Made by a program: the position numbers and the translations under genes
Notes under the pieces: model-generated
Told to the model about the DNA's origin: nothing
The model's database searches: none
The model's input: the letters and a program-made list of their open reading frames with translations, nothing else
In this document: positions 15,240 to 23,995 of the stretch, in pieces
Layout of the letters: each line of letters opens with the position of its first letter
Numbering within the stretch: the first letter of the stretch is position 1
DNA from: a virus
Virus record (IMG/VR): IMGVR_UViG_3300030098_002231
Span: 1-29,709 of that record
Length of the DNA stretch: 29,709 nt
Strand: one strand, 5' to 3'

Positions 15240-17584
15240 TGTCTAGTACAAAAACACTATCTATATTTCTGAAACTAAACTCTAAGGAGTTTACTACAGG
15301 AATAAAAAAAATAGAGGGTAAATTAGGTAAATTTAGTAAGAGACTAGATAGAATAGGCTCTAGCTTAACTCGGAATTTAACTCTCCCTTTATTAGCTGTA
15401 GGAGCTTCATCAGTAAAGGCAGCCTCGGACTTTGAGGCATCTATGACTAAGATTCAGACCTTAGTCGGTACATCTGCTTCAGATGTAAATAAATTAAGAG
15501 AATCTGTTTTACAATTATCAGGAAAAACTGCCACAGCTCCTAGAGAACTGGCTGAGGGTTTGTTTTTTATTCAATCTGCTGGATTTAAGGGTAAGGCATC
15601 TCTAGATGCTTTAGAGGTTTCTGCTAAGGCATCAGCTATAAAAATGGGAGATATGAAGGACATAGCTAATGCTTTGACTTCTATGATGACTGGTTATGCT
15701 AAGGAAAATATGACAGCTGTAAGGGCTGGAGATTTACTGCATGAAACATTAAAACAGGGTAAATTTGAAGCAGCTGACTTTATGGATAAGATAGGAACTG
15801 TAATTCCTACCGCAGCAGCTTTTGGTATATCTTTTGAGCAACTAGGAGCATCTGTAGCCACTATGTCTAGACTCTCAGGAGATGCAGCTAGTAGCTTAAC
15901 GGCAGTCAATAGGTTAATGATGTCTCTTAATGCTCCAGCAGAGCAACAGAGTAAAATTTTAAAAGATGTTTTTGGTAGCTATGATAATCTCGCTGAGTCC
16001 TTAAAAAAAGATTTCGCTGGTACTTTAGGAATTATATTTAAAGCTCTAGAGGGTAATAATAAAGAATTAACTAAAGTATTCGGCTCTACTAAGGCCGTAA
16101 AAGCAGCGTTTTCTACTGCTGGTCTACAGGCTGAAACTTATAGCGAGGTACTGGATAAAATGGACAAGTCTCTAGGTAATGTGAATAATGGTTTAAACAT
16201 AGCTTCTGAGACTGCTGAGTTTAAATTTCAGCAGAGTTTAGTAGATTTAGGAGTAGCTAGTATTAGACTAGGAGATACTCTCAAGCCAGTAGCTACTAAA
16301 ATAGCTACTTGGATTAGTAAAATGGCTAATAGATTTTCTAGATTAAGCTCTGAGACTGTAGAGAAAATATCTAAAATAGGTCTAGCTTTATTAGCGTTAG
16401 GGCCAAGTATATTGATTTTAGGTAAAATAGCATCTATGTTTAAATACTTACTAGTACTGGTAAGATTATTAATACCCACTTTACTAGCAGTCGGTAGATT
16501 TTTTATGGCTCTTACTCCTTTTGGTAGGATAATAACTTTAATAGCTGCTGCTATAGGATTAATGGCATCTCAATGGGATAAAACGAAAGAGATGATGGTA
16601 AAGGTGATTAATTTAGTTATAGGATTAGCTAACACCTTTATAACTTTGAAGGATGTAATGGTAGAGGCTGTGATATTTGGGTTTAAATTTTTTGTAGAAA
16701 AATCTAAACTATATCTGAATTTAATAGGGGGATTTTTTGAGGGATTAGGTAATGTTATTATAGATGTCTTAAGCTTTAATGACCCAAGAGAAAGTTTTAA
16801 AAAGTTTAAAGATGGTTTAAAAGCTGATATAGATGATTCTGCTGATGCTACCGCTAAGGCTTGGGATAAAGCTATGGATAAAATTAAATCTGATGATAAT
16901 AAATTAGGTTTACTAGAGGTAGAGGATATAAATAATATGGAGGGAAAGCTATTAGATACTTTTCAGTCTATGTTTGATAAAGTAGGTAATATGTGGGGAG
17001 ATACTTTTAAAGGTGGAGGAGGTGGAGGAGATTTTGATATAGGAGATGGTCTAGGTGGAGAGATTCCTGAATTTGAGGATATAGAGACTGGATGGGGGAA
17101 TATGCTTAAAAGTATGAAAGATATGACTACTGAGTTTTTTGAGGGATTTGATGAGAGATTCGCTGATATGGTAGCTAATACAATCGCTGAGGGAAGAAAT
17201 TTAGCTGAAGGATTTAAAGGCTTTGTTAAGGAGATAATAAAGGAGATGACTAGATTAATAGTTAAAATGCTAGTAATGAAGGCTATAATGGCAATCATAA
17301 ATCCAGCTGGTACAGCTGCTACAGCTGTAGCGGATGTGGGTTCTTCTGTTGCTGGGTTTGCTAAGGGAGGCTTAGTTACTGGCCCTACTTTAGCCATGGT
17401 AGGAGAGGGGTCAGGTACTACTCTATCTAATCCTGAGGTAATAGCTCCTTTAGATACTTTAAGAGGTATGATGGGAGGCCCATCTAGATTATCAGGAAGA
17501 ATACAGGGAGCAGATATATTATTATCATCAGATAGGTCTACAGATAGCAGATATAGGGTTTCAGGCTCAGTAACAGATTTTTAA
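15239..17584 (+). CDS. Tail tape measure protein
   Basis: 781 residues, matching TP901-type tape measures. The N-terminal region has SSTKTLSIFLKLNSKEFTTGIKKIEGKLGKFSKRLDRIGSSLTRNLTLPLLAVGASSVKAASDFEASMTKIQ, read in pieces as the usual coiled coil and 'A-x-DFEASM' motif, followed by the family block around residues 70-170. A hydrophobic stretch at about 378-445 gives several possible membrane segments, which may insert in the host membrane at DNA entry. The end, GFAKGGLVTGPTLAMVGEGSG...EVIAPLD, is typical. At about 0.15 nm per residue the tail would be roughly 115 nm long. There is no visible lysozyme or peptidase domain. Confidence 0.93.
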   Translation: MSSTKTLSIFLKLNSKEFTTGIKKIEGKLGKFSKRLDRIGSSLTRNLTLPLLAVGASSVKAASDFEASMTKIQTLVGTSASDVNKLRESVLQLSGKTATAPRELAEGLFFIQSAGFKGKASLDALEVSAKASAIKMGDMKDIANALTSMMTGYAKENMTAVRAGDLLHETLKQGKFEAADFMDKIGTVIPTAAAFGISFEQLGASVATMSRLSGDAASSLTAVNRLMMSLNAPAEQQSKILKDVFGSYDNLAESLKKDFAGTLGIIFKALEGNNKELTKVFGSTKAVKAAFSTAGLQAETYSEVLDKMDKSLGNVNNGLNIASETAEFKFQQSLVDLGVASIRLGDTLKPVATKIATWISKMANRFSRLSSETVEKISKIGLALLALGPSILILGKIASMFKYLLVLVRLLIPTLLAVGRFFMALTPFGRIITLIAAAIGLMASQWDKTKEMMVKVINLVIGLANTFITLKDVMVEAVIFGFKFFVEKSKLYLNLIGGFFEGLGNVIIDVLSFNDPRESFKKFKDGLKADIDDSADATAKAWDKAMDKIKSDDNKLGLLEVEDINNMEGKLLDTFQSMFDKVGNMWGDTFKGGGGGGDFDIGDGLGGEIPEFEDIETGWGNMLKSMKDMTTEFFEGFDERFADMVANTIAEGRNLAEGFKGFVKEIIKEMTRLIVKMLVMKAIMAIINPAGTAATAVADVGSSVAGFAKGGLVTGPTLAMVGEGSGTTLSNPEVIAPLDTLRGMMGGPSRLSGRIQGADILLSSDRSTDSRYRVSGSVTDF

Positions 17585-17595
17585 AATTTAAAAAA

Positions 17596-17790
17596 ATGAT
17601 TCAATTTATTATAGATAATTGGTTAGAGCTTTTAATAGCTGTAATGGCTTTTTTAAAAGTGGTAACTAATCTTACTCCTACTAAATATGATGAGGGGGTA
17701 TTTATATGGGTAGATAAAATTATTAATGTTTTTATCCCTAATTATGATAAAAAGGGGGGTAAACACAATAAAATAAATGACTATTTGTAA
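17596..17790 (+). CDS. Small membrane protein after the tape measure
   Basis: 64 residues with one N-terminal hydrophobic helix (FIIDNWLELLIAVMAFLKVVTNL, about 4-26), then a short polar linker, a second amphipathic stretch (GVFIWVDKIINVFIPNY), and a basic tail. The start is preceded by AATTTAAAAAA, the common A-rich context. Its stop overlaps the next start (TAATG). Similar one-helix proteins are common next to tape-measure genes in Bacteroidetes phages in my recollection, but their role is not established; a holin-related or tail-tip role is possible. Confidence 0.65.
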   Translation: MIQFIIDNWLELLIAVMAFLKVVTNLTPTKYDEGVFIWVDKIINVFIPNYDKKGGKHNKINDYL

Positions 17791-20495
17791 TGGCTTGGAA
17801 GAAATATAGCTGTAAATTTTTCTCTCAAAATAAAGTAGGAGGAGACTATACTAGTCCATCTTCTACTGATGCAAATCAGCAACAATATGAGATAGCAATA
17901 TGGAAAGAAACAGGTACAGATGAAGGGTCTACTACTTTTAAATGTACTGAGGAGGGTTTTGTACTTACTATGGATGGAGGAGGGGATAATATAGCATCTC
18001 CCATTAAAACTACTTCCATAGAGTTTGATATGATAATAGAGGGAGCATCTCAAGGAGCTATAATAGATGATATATTATCTGTAGCTACAGGTAATGAGGA
18101 TGAATTTTATGTAACTCTCTCTAGATATGATGTCAGTAATACTGAGTGGGTAAGTATTTGGACTGGCCCATTATTAGGAGATTTAGTATCTGTTCAGGAT
18201 GTAGGAATAAATAATATAGTGAAAGTCAAGGCTACTGATGGAATTACTCAGCTAAAATATAAAAATTTTGATATAGATACTAATGCTGGGGTAAGGAGTC
18301 TTTTATATATTATTAAAAAATGTCTAGCTGAGATTCCTTTAACTTCTGCTAGATTTGGAGCTACTGATGCCTATATAGCTCATACTCCTAATTTTTACTC
18401 TAAAGGTATGGCTGGAGGCTTAACAGGGAGTAATGCTGTAGACTCTGCTACATGGAGAGAAAATGTATCTCATGACCCTTTAGCTTTGACTTTATTAAAT
18501 GTGGAGTTATTTAGATATGATGATGGTACTAGCTGGAGCTGTTACCATATACTAGAGCAGATTTTATCTTGTATGCAGTTAAGGATAATGATGTGTGAGA
18601 TAGATGATGGAGGTACTGGGCATGGAGCAATGTGGTTTATACAGTCTCCTTTTATATATCATGATTCTGCTGGAGCTTTAGTAAATGAAAATCTATTATT
18701 TTTACATGGTAATACTGATGATGATGATGCTCTAAGTTATATTAATGATTTTTCTACAGCATTATTAAACCCTAATAAGAGAACTACTGGCAGCCTTACC
18801 ACCTATACAGCTCCTATGCTTAGTTATAAGAGTATCTATAATCATAAAATAATGGATAATCTTATTCATGGCCCTTTGAGTTTTAACTCTTATCAGTACT
18901 CTATAGATAATACTACTCCAGCTGATGACTTAACTTTAGATACTGGTACTAATTTTTCTATCCCTATAGCGAGAGATACGAGTGCTAATGCAGCCTCAGT
19001 ATTCTCTGTAGGTAATGTAGGAGATGATGAACCATCCACAGTTAGATTATTACTGACAGGTATAGTTAATTATTTTCCTTACCACTGGTCAGCTTGGGAT
19101 TTTTATAACGAGAATAATCAGGCCTTATCAAGTTTTGGAGATTGGACTAGAGTAGCATATATAGACCAAAATATATACTGGAGGATGGGGATAACAGTAC
19201 AGGTTAATAGTACTTGGAGTTCCACTAATAGTCTAGGAGAGCCTGAGGATTTTGATGTAACTAAAAATTATAATCTAGGAGATACTAGACAGGGTTATTT
19301 ATTTGGCTCTATTCCTTGGATAGGCCCTAGCGAATCTGATGCTGGAGCTGGTAATTATTACGCTGGATTTTGGGACACTACATGGCCTAATGTAGAAGAA
19401 TTAACTACTATTGAGGGTACGACTTTTCAACCTTGGGGGAGTGATTGGGGGTATAGTAAAATATACTGGGACCAGAATACTGTCTCTGTAACTGACACCG
19501 ACCATTTTCATTGGTTTAGTCCTATGTATATGTACTTAAATGCTAATTTAGTAGGTACTGCTGATAGTTATGCTGGTTTTAGTGATGGATGGCAGTCTTA
19601 TTCTGAGAATACTAAAGGCCCTAATGAGTTCGCTATATATTCTCCTCCTATTCCTATGCCTACTGAAGCTGGAGCTGAAACACCTCCTAGTAACTCAAAT
19701 TTAAAAAAAATAAATCTATATTATGCTTTAAAACGAGATATGTGGGATAATGATGGTAGTAATGATTATTGGACTTGTGCTTTAGATTGGTCAAATCAAA
19801 AAGAGTTATTACATGAAAATAGAGGGATAGGATATGGATGCAATTTACAACAGGTTAGATTGTATGTGGTAAGTAATAAAAATCAAAATGATGGATATTA
19901 TGATTATTCCATAGGCTCATATACTAATAATAATGGAACTCCCTCTGATGGTGATGTCCAAGACCCTGAGATACTTATGGGAGATGACCCTAATTTCCAT
20001 ACTTCTCAAATCTCTAACATATCAGAGGGTTTATCTCAGGTTTATTTTGGTCAATTTTTTATTAAAAATACTAATGCTCTTACTAATACTAATGAGCCAT
20101 ATTATATTGATGAGGATTCTCAAAAATGGATAAATATATGGGAGGATTTAAGCACAGGAGACCCTCAGAAACTACATATAAAAAGAGCTAAAAATCAGGT
20201 CTCTCATCATTATAAAATAAAACAGAGACTAGACTTAAATTTTATAGATAGGTCAGTAGGTTATAATAGTGTTACTGATTACAGATTGAGTAGCTATGGA
20301 TTTAGTGGTCTTTATTTTTGGAAAAGTACAGGCTCTAATCAGACTGAAAACACAGACTGGGAGGATATAAATTTTATTCCTACTGGGGGTACTTTTGTAG
20401 CTGGTACTATGGAGTGGCAGTTTCAGTTTACTGATGCTAGTACATTTTCTGAAAGTAATTTAACTGATAGCTCATATAATACTAATAATGTTTAA
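17790..20495 (+). CDS. Large distal-tail / baseplate-like protein
   Basis: 901 residues directly after the tape-measure block, where distal tail and tail-hub proteins are encoded. The first 200 residues contain FKCTEEGFVLTMDGGGDN-IASPIKTTSIEFDMIIEG, ATGNEDEFYVTLSRYD, WTGPLLGDLVSVQDVG and VKVKATDGITQLKYKNFD. This succession ('E-x-x-I-x-x-S-x-x-x-F-x-x-x-x-E ... G-x-L-x-x-D-L ... ATDG-x-x-x-LK') I associate with tail proteins of Bacteroidetes phages. The rest is rich in Trp, Tyr, Asn and Ser, as in surface-exposed beta structures. No peptidase or hydrolase motif was seen. Role as distal tail or hub protein is inferred from position and the N-terminal pattern. Confidence 0.68.
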   Translation: MAWKKYSCKFFSQNKVGGDYTSPSSTDANQQQYEIAIWKETGTDEGSTTFKCTEEGFVLTMDGGGDNIASPIKTTSIEFDMIIEGASQGAIIDDILSVATGNEDEFYVTLSRYDVSNTEWVSIWTGPLLGDLVSVQDVGINNIVKVKATDGITQLKYKNFDIDTNAGVRSLLYIIKKCLAEIPLTSARFGATDAYIAHTPNFYSKGMAGGLTGSNAVDSATWRENVSHDPLALTLLNVELFRYDDGTSWSCYHILEQILSCMQLRIMMCEIDDGGTGHGAMWFIQSPFIYHDSAGALVNENLLFLHGNTDDDDALSYINDFSTALLNPNKRTTGSLTTYTAPMLSYKSIYNHKIMDNLIHGPLSFNSYQYSIDNTTPADDLTLDTGTNFSIPIARDTSANAASVFSVGNVGDDEPSTVRLLLTGIVNYFPYHWSAWDFYNENNQALSSFGDWTRVAYIDQNIYWRMGITVQVNSTWSSTNSLGEPEDFDVTKNYNLGDTRQGYLFGSIPWIGPSESDAGAGNYYAGFWDTTWPNVEELTTIEGTTFQPWGSDWGYSKIYWDQNTVSVTDTDHFHWFSPMYMYLNANLVGTADSYAGFSDGWQSYSENTKGPNEFAIYSPPIPMPTEAGAETPPSNSNLKKINLYYALKRDMWDNDGSNDYWTCALDWSNQKELLHENRGIGYGCNLQQVRLYVVSNKNQNDGYYDYSIGSYTNNNGTPSDGDVQDPEILMGDDPNFHTSQISNISEGLSQVYFGQFFIKNTNALTNTNEPYYIDEDSQKWINIWEDLSTGDPQKLHIKRAKNQVSHHYKIKQRLDLNFIDRSVGYNSVTDYRLSSYGFSGLYFWKSTGSNQTENTDWEDINFIPTGGTFVAGTMEWQFQFTDASTFSESNLTDSSYNTNNV

Positions 20496-20497
20496 TT

Positions 20498-21439
20498 ATG
20501 TCGCTTAATAAACAAGGTAAAAGAATACAGATAAAAAATATCTCTCCTACTCCTAATACAGCGAGTAGTACCTTTATCTCATATAATAAAGGGCAAAATA
20601 TAAATCATAATAATTCTTTAATAAAGGGGGTTTCTCATCCTAGTCCTTTATTATTTGGGGACAAGACCTCTCCTACTCAGTTTATGGATATTTCATCTCA
20701 AAAAGACCCTTTTACTATATGGTTAAAACAAAATGCCATAACTACCATTACTGATGGTCTCGGAGGGGGTAATAGTAGTACTACCACTACTACTATCAAC
20801 ATTAATAGTCCTCAAAAGACTGGAGGTGGAGATTACTTATTACGAAAAGGAGATACTTTTTATATATATGATATATTTACTTTTAATAAAAAATCCTTGA
20901 GGTGTGATGCAGATTTGTTAAAAACAGATACTACTATAACTATTGCCTCTACTAGTTTTCATGGGCATGGAGACAGGTTTAGGAGTGGTAGTTTTATTAT
21001 TTATGATAACAAAACCCTCACAGAAATAGTCAGCAGCTCTCCTAGATATTTAAAATTAAGTATAGATAATACAACTATGACCAGCCTAGCTACTAGTCCA
21101 GTAACTTTATTAGGAGCTGGAACTGGTTATCTTCATATACCTGAAAGAGCTGTTATATCTTTTCATTATTCAGATAGAGAGACTACTGATGCTGATTTAT
21201 TTATAGGGTGGGACACTAGTGCTACTAGTACTAGTAGTTATTGGAGTAAGAGTAGTAGCTGGACTTATGGCTGGAGAGATAGTGGTTTAAGTTTTTTGTC
21301 TGCTGGAGAGAAAAATGTAGTTTATAGTGGTTTCGCAGGAGGTATAGGAGAAACTTTATATTTATATATGGATGCTGATTTAACTACTCCAACAAATACA
21401 GCGACTTTACATCTTTGGTATAATACTATAGTAGCATGA
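20498..21439 (+). CDS. Fibre-like tail protein, family unrecognised
   Basis: 313 residues, very rich in Ser, Thr, Gly and Asn, without membrane segment or signal peptide. Low-complexity parts such as GGGNSSTTTTTININSP (about 89-105) and SATSTSSYWSKSSSWTYGW suggest an extended, beta-rich tail fibre or tail-tip component. The last 90 residues read as a beta-sandwich-like module (AVISFHYSDRETTDADLFIGWD ... ETLYLYMDADLTTPTNTATLHLWY). It begins two bases after the large tail gene and overlaps the next gene by four bases (ATGA), so it belongs to the tail operon. No enzymatic motif seen; a receptor-binding role is a guess. Confidence 0.65.
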   Translation: MSLNKQGKRIQIKNISPTPNTASSTFISYNKGQNINHNNSLIKGVSHPSPLLFGDKTSPTQFMDISSQKDPFTIWLKQNAITTITDGLGGGNSSTTTTTININSPQKTGGGDYLLRKGDTFYIYDIFTFNKKSLRCDADLLKTDTTITIASTSFHGHGDRFRSGSFIIYDNKTLTEIVSSSPRYLKLSIDNTTMTSLATSPVTLLGAGTGYLHIPERAVISFHYSDRETTDADLFIGWDTSATSTSSYWSKSSSWTYGWRDSGLSFLSAGEKNVVYSGFAGGIGETLYLYMDADLTTPTNTATLHLWYNTIVA

Positions 21440-22476
21440 TAAAAAAAATTACATACATATTATTATTTATTTCTTTAGGAGCTAATGCTCAACTAGGATT
21501 ATTTAAGTACTCTACATTCTATGGGTCAGTAGGTATAAATCAGGTACTAGATGAGGTTAATACTTATACTATTGAGAATGATATATTAATAGAAACTACT
21601 AGAGATAATAAATATAATTATAGATATGCCTTTGGAGTGAGGAGATTAGCTCGGTTATCTATGGAGGATAGAAAAAATTACAAGGATGGTACTGAGACTG
21701 ACTTTGGTAAATTTAGGTCTTCTTTAATGAGTGGTTTAGAGTATCTAGTATCTTATGAAAATGTACGAGATAGAGGTATATCTTATATTAATCAGGATTA
21801 TTTTTTGAGGTATATATCCTCTTTATATGTTATTAAATTACAGAGTACTAATCTGCAAGGTATAGACTTAAAATATAGAGAGATAGATTTAAGATTAAAA
21901 AAAGATTTTAATAAGTTACAGGTATCTCTCGGAGCTGTTATGAGGTTTCATCCAGCTTACTCATTAAATCCTTTCTCTGTTTTTAGTGGTAATGATTATG
22001 TAGATGTCGCCAAGACCTTGGGTTATAATACTTATTATTGGTTTACTGATTTTAATAATAATGGATTTTGTGATAGAACTGAACCAAGGGGAAACGGATG
22101 GATAGACCCTGTAGGAGATACTATAGCTAGTACAGGCTCAGAATTTATGAAATATCATTACTCAGATGTAGTAAATAAATATAATACAGATGAAATAAAT
22201 AAAATGGGAACTCAGAGAGGTATATCTGCTGTTATTGGTATGAGTTATTATACTCATAGAGATAATTATCATACTCTAATATGGACTAATGTATTACCTT
22301 ATCATAAGCCTATTACAGAGTATGGATTTTCAGGAGGAGTAGATTATGAAATAGGAGTTTTAATACAAAAGAAATTAACTAAAATTCTATCTATATATAC
22401 AGAGGGTATTTATTTGAGATATTTAGATAGAAAAAATTATAATATAAAAATAGGCCTTAATATATTAATAAAATGA
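21436..22476 (+). CDS. Secreted, outer-membrane beta-barrel-like phage protein
   Basis: 346 residues with a clear signal peptide (MIKKITYILLFISLGANA, cleavage after about 18). After it comes QLGLFKYSTFYGSVGIN, then alternating aromatic/polar strands through to the C-terminal YLRYLDRKNYNIKIGLNILIK, a pattern of a membrane beta barrel. The block WFTDFNNNGFCDRTEPRGNGWIDP looks like a short Asp/Asn-rich calcium-binding-type loop. Similar proteins occur, in my recollection, in many flavobacterial phages right after tail genes, usually unannotated. A host-exported protein among late genes could be a superinfection-blocking outer-membrane protein or act in lysis; neither is shown. It overlaps both neighbours by four bases. 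Confidence 0.68.
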   Translation: MIKKITYILLFISLGANAQLGLFKYSTFYGSVGINQVLDEVNTYTIENDILIETTRDNKYNYRYAFGVRRLARLSMEDRKNYKDGTETDFGKFRSSLMSGLEYLVSYENVRDRGISYINQDYFLRYISSLYVIKLQSTNLQGIDLKYREIDLRLKKDFNKLQVSLGAVMRFHPAYSLNPFSVFSGNDYVDVAKTLGYNTYYWFTDFNNNGFCDRTEPRGNGWIDPVGDTIASTGSEFMKYHYSDVVNKYNTDEINKMGTQRGISAVIGMSYYTHRDNYHTLIWTNVLPYHKPITEYGFSGGVDYEIGVLIQKKLTKILSIYTEGIYLRYLDRKNYNIKIGLNILIK

Positions 22477-22769
22477 ATTTATCAGAATCCACTAAAATAA
22501 ATCTAGATTTAAAAACTCTTATAATGATAATAGGATTTACTGTTTCTATGGTTTCTATGTATGCTAAACTGCAATCGGATATAAATATAGCTATGAACGA
22601 ACCCGCTCCAGTAATTTCTCCTACTGAGTTTGAGATGAAAGATTTACTCGTAAGAGAAACTATAAAAAATACTCTTATAGCTACAGAGAATAATGCTCTA
22701 GCTTTACAAGAGATAAAAGACAAATTAAATACACTAGAAAATAGAATTTATGAGCTTAAAAATCAATAA
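22473..22769 (+). CDS. One-helix membrane protein with coiled coil
   Basis: 98 residues: a short polar start, one hydrophobic helix (LKTLIMIIGFTVSMVSMYAKL, about 13-33), then a charged region ending in a coiled coil with heptad-like Leu/Ile (IKNTLIATENNALALQEIKDKLNTLENRIYELKN, about 64-97). This topology is that of an inner-membrane spanin or a holin partner. The gene overlaps the preceding one by four bases and the next by 20 bases, and lies in a lysis-type cluster. A lipoprotein partner for a classical two-component spanin was not found, so the function remains open. Confidence 0.65.
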   Translation: MNLSESTKINLDLKTLIMIIGFTVSMVSMYAKLQSDINIAMNEPAPVISPTEFEMKDLLVRETIKNTLIATENNALALQEIKDKLNTLENRIYELKNQ

Positions 22770-23100
22770 AATACTGATACTCTTTTTTATAACTGCTTTG
22801 GGATATTCACAAAGTTTTTTAAAAAACGAGATTTCAGTAGTAGAATATAATACCTCTTGGAATAAAACTAATTTTATAAAGGGATTAGATAAACTAAAGA
22901 ACTGCAAACCATATACAGTAATCCTTTGTGAGAATCTAGATTACATGGATAAATTTGATATAAGACAGCCCACTATAGTAGTATATAATAATGGAGATGA
23001 GGTCGCAAGATTTAAAAGTACTATTATGCTAGATTTTGATGTATCATATAAAGACCTCCAAAAAGAGGTAGATAAATTATTACTAAATAAATTTAATTAA
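22750..23100 (+). CDS. Secreted thioredoxin-like protein lacking the CxxC site
   Basis: 116 residues with a signal peptide (KINKILILFFITALGYSQ, cleavage near residue 20). The mature part looks like a small thioredoxin fold: ISVVEYNTSWNKTNFIKG (28-45), where a redox-active thioredoxin would have WCxxC, and the cis-proline strand QPTIVVYNNGDEVARF (73-88). The active-site cysteines are replaced (SWNKTN); the remaining C52 and C60 are elsewhere. It is therefore probably a binding or structural protein, not an oxidoreductase. It overlaps the membrane-protein gene by 20 bases and ends two bases before the endolysin, so it probably acts in the periplasm around lysis or virion exit. Fold assignment is from motif pattern only. 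Confidence 0.62.
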   Translation: MSLKINKILILFFITALGYSQSFLKNEISVVEYNTSWNKTNFIKGLDKLKNCKPYTVILCENLDYMDKFDIRQPTIVVYNNGDEVARFKSTIMLDFDVSYKDLQKEVDKLLLNKFN

Positions 23101-23102
23101 TT

Positions 23103-23603
23103 ATGTATTTATCTAAAAATTTTACATTAAAAGAGATGACCTCATCAAATGTAGGAATAAGATTAGGTATAGATAATTCTCCTACTACTGAGGGGATTAG
23201 GAAACTTACAATCTTAGCAAACTCTTTATTACAGCCTATTAGAAATGATATAGGCCCATTAAGAATTACATCAGCTTTTAGAAATGAAGCTATAAATCAG
23301 GCTCTAGGGGGTAGTGTTAATTCTCAGCATTGCAGATATGAGGCAGCAGATGTCCAGTACTTTAAAGATGGTAAAATGGATAATCTTAAAATCTATGAGT
23401 CTATTATAAATAATTGTATAGAGTTTGACCAGCTTATATTAGAGTTTGGAGAAGGCTGTACAGAGTTTACAGATAGCTCTAATCCTTACTGGATTCATTT
23501 AAGCTATAAAATAGCTGATAATAGGAATCAGGTTCTCGTAGCTTATAAAGATGAAAATAATAAAACTAAGTATAGAAAACCTATAGAATATAAATCATTA
23601 TGA
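23103..23603 (+). CDS. M15-type peptidase, endolysin
   Basis: 166 residues of the D-Ala-D-Ala carboxypeptidase-like M15 family, single-domain as in many phage endolysins of Gram-negative hosts. Zinc-site residues are in place: R60 in TSAFR, SQHCRYEAADV with H76 and D83, and WIHLSY with H132. The likely catalytic acid is in the FDQLILEFGE segment (E113-E117). There is no signal peptide, so release through a holin is expected; the holin-like gene follows with a four-base overlap (ATGA). It would cleave peptide cross-links or stem peptides of peptidoglycan at the end of infection. Confidence 0.87.
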   Translation: MYLSKNFTLKEMTSSNVGIRLGIDNSPTTEGIRKLTILANSLLQPIRNDIGPLRITSAFRNEAINQALGGSVNSQHCRYEAADVQYFKDGKMDNLKIYESIINNCIEFDQLILEFGEGCTEFTDSSNPYWIHLSYKIADNRNQVLVAYKDENNKTKYRKPIEYKSL

Positions 23604-23995
23604 TAAAAAGTATAATCAGTAATTTAATGGGTAATGCCTCGGAAATTTTAGACCAAGTGGTAACTACTAAGGAGGAGAAATTAGAGGCTAAAAGAAAAAT
23701 AGAAGAACTATTAAAAACACACCAAAAGGATATGTACCAGCTGGAGATAGAGGATAGAAAATCAGCTAGAGTAATGTACCAAGATGATAGCAATATACAA
23801 AAAGTACTAGCTACTATTTTTACTATAGCTTATTTTGTAATCTCTTTTGTACTAGCTCGGTATTTTGTGATGGGAGATATAGATTTGGGAGAGTTTGAAA
23901 TTAGCTTTATAAGTACATTATTTGGAGCTATGAGCAGTAAAGTAAATACCATTATAGATTTCTTTTTTGGTGGTTCTGCTAAAAAAAATAAATGA
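23600..23995 (+). CDS. Holin-like membrane protein
   Basis: 131 residues. The N-terminal half is a charged helical region (TKEEKLEAKRKIEELLKTHQKDMYQLEIEDRKSARVMYQDD, about 23-63). Two hydrophobic segments follow: VLATIFTIAYFVISFVLARYFV (about 69-90) and a weaker ISFISTLFGAMSSKVNTIIDFFFG (about 101-124). The 'DR-x-x-AR ... I-Q-K-x-LA ... YF-x-GS' layout is like the 3-TM holin group found next to endolysins. Adjacency to the M15 peptidase supports a holin role. The stop overlaps the metallophosphoesterase start (ATGA). Confidence 0.65.
   Translation: MIKSIISNLMGNASEILDQVVTTKEEKLEAKRKIEELLKTHQKDMYQLEIEDRKSARVMYQDDSNIQKVLATIFTIAYFVISFVLARYFVMGDIDLGEFEISFISTLFGAMSSKVNTIIDFFFGGSAKKNK

Noticed and set aside
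16963-17397. Minus-strand open frame of 144 codons opposite the tape-measure gene
   Set aside because: It is a shadow of the Gly/Ala-rich coding strand: low-complexity Pro/Ser-rich translation and no start context.
19933-20133. Plus-strand open frame of 66 codons in another frame
   Set aside because: It lies inside the 901-residue tail gene, has Leu/Ile-rich low-complexity translation, and no A-rich start context.
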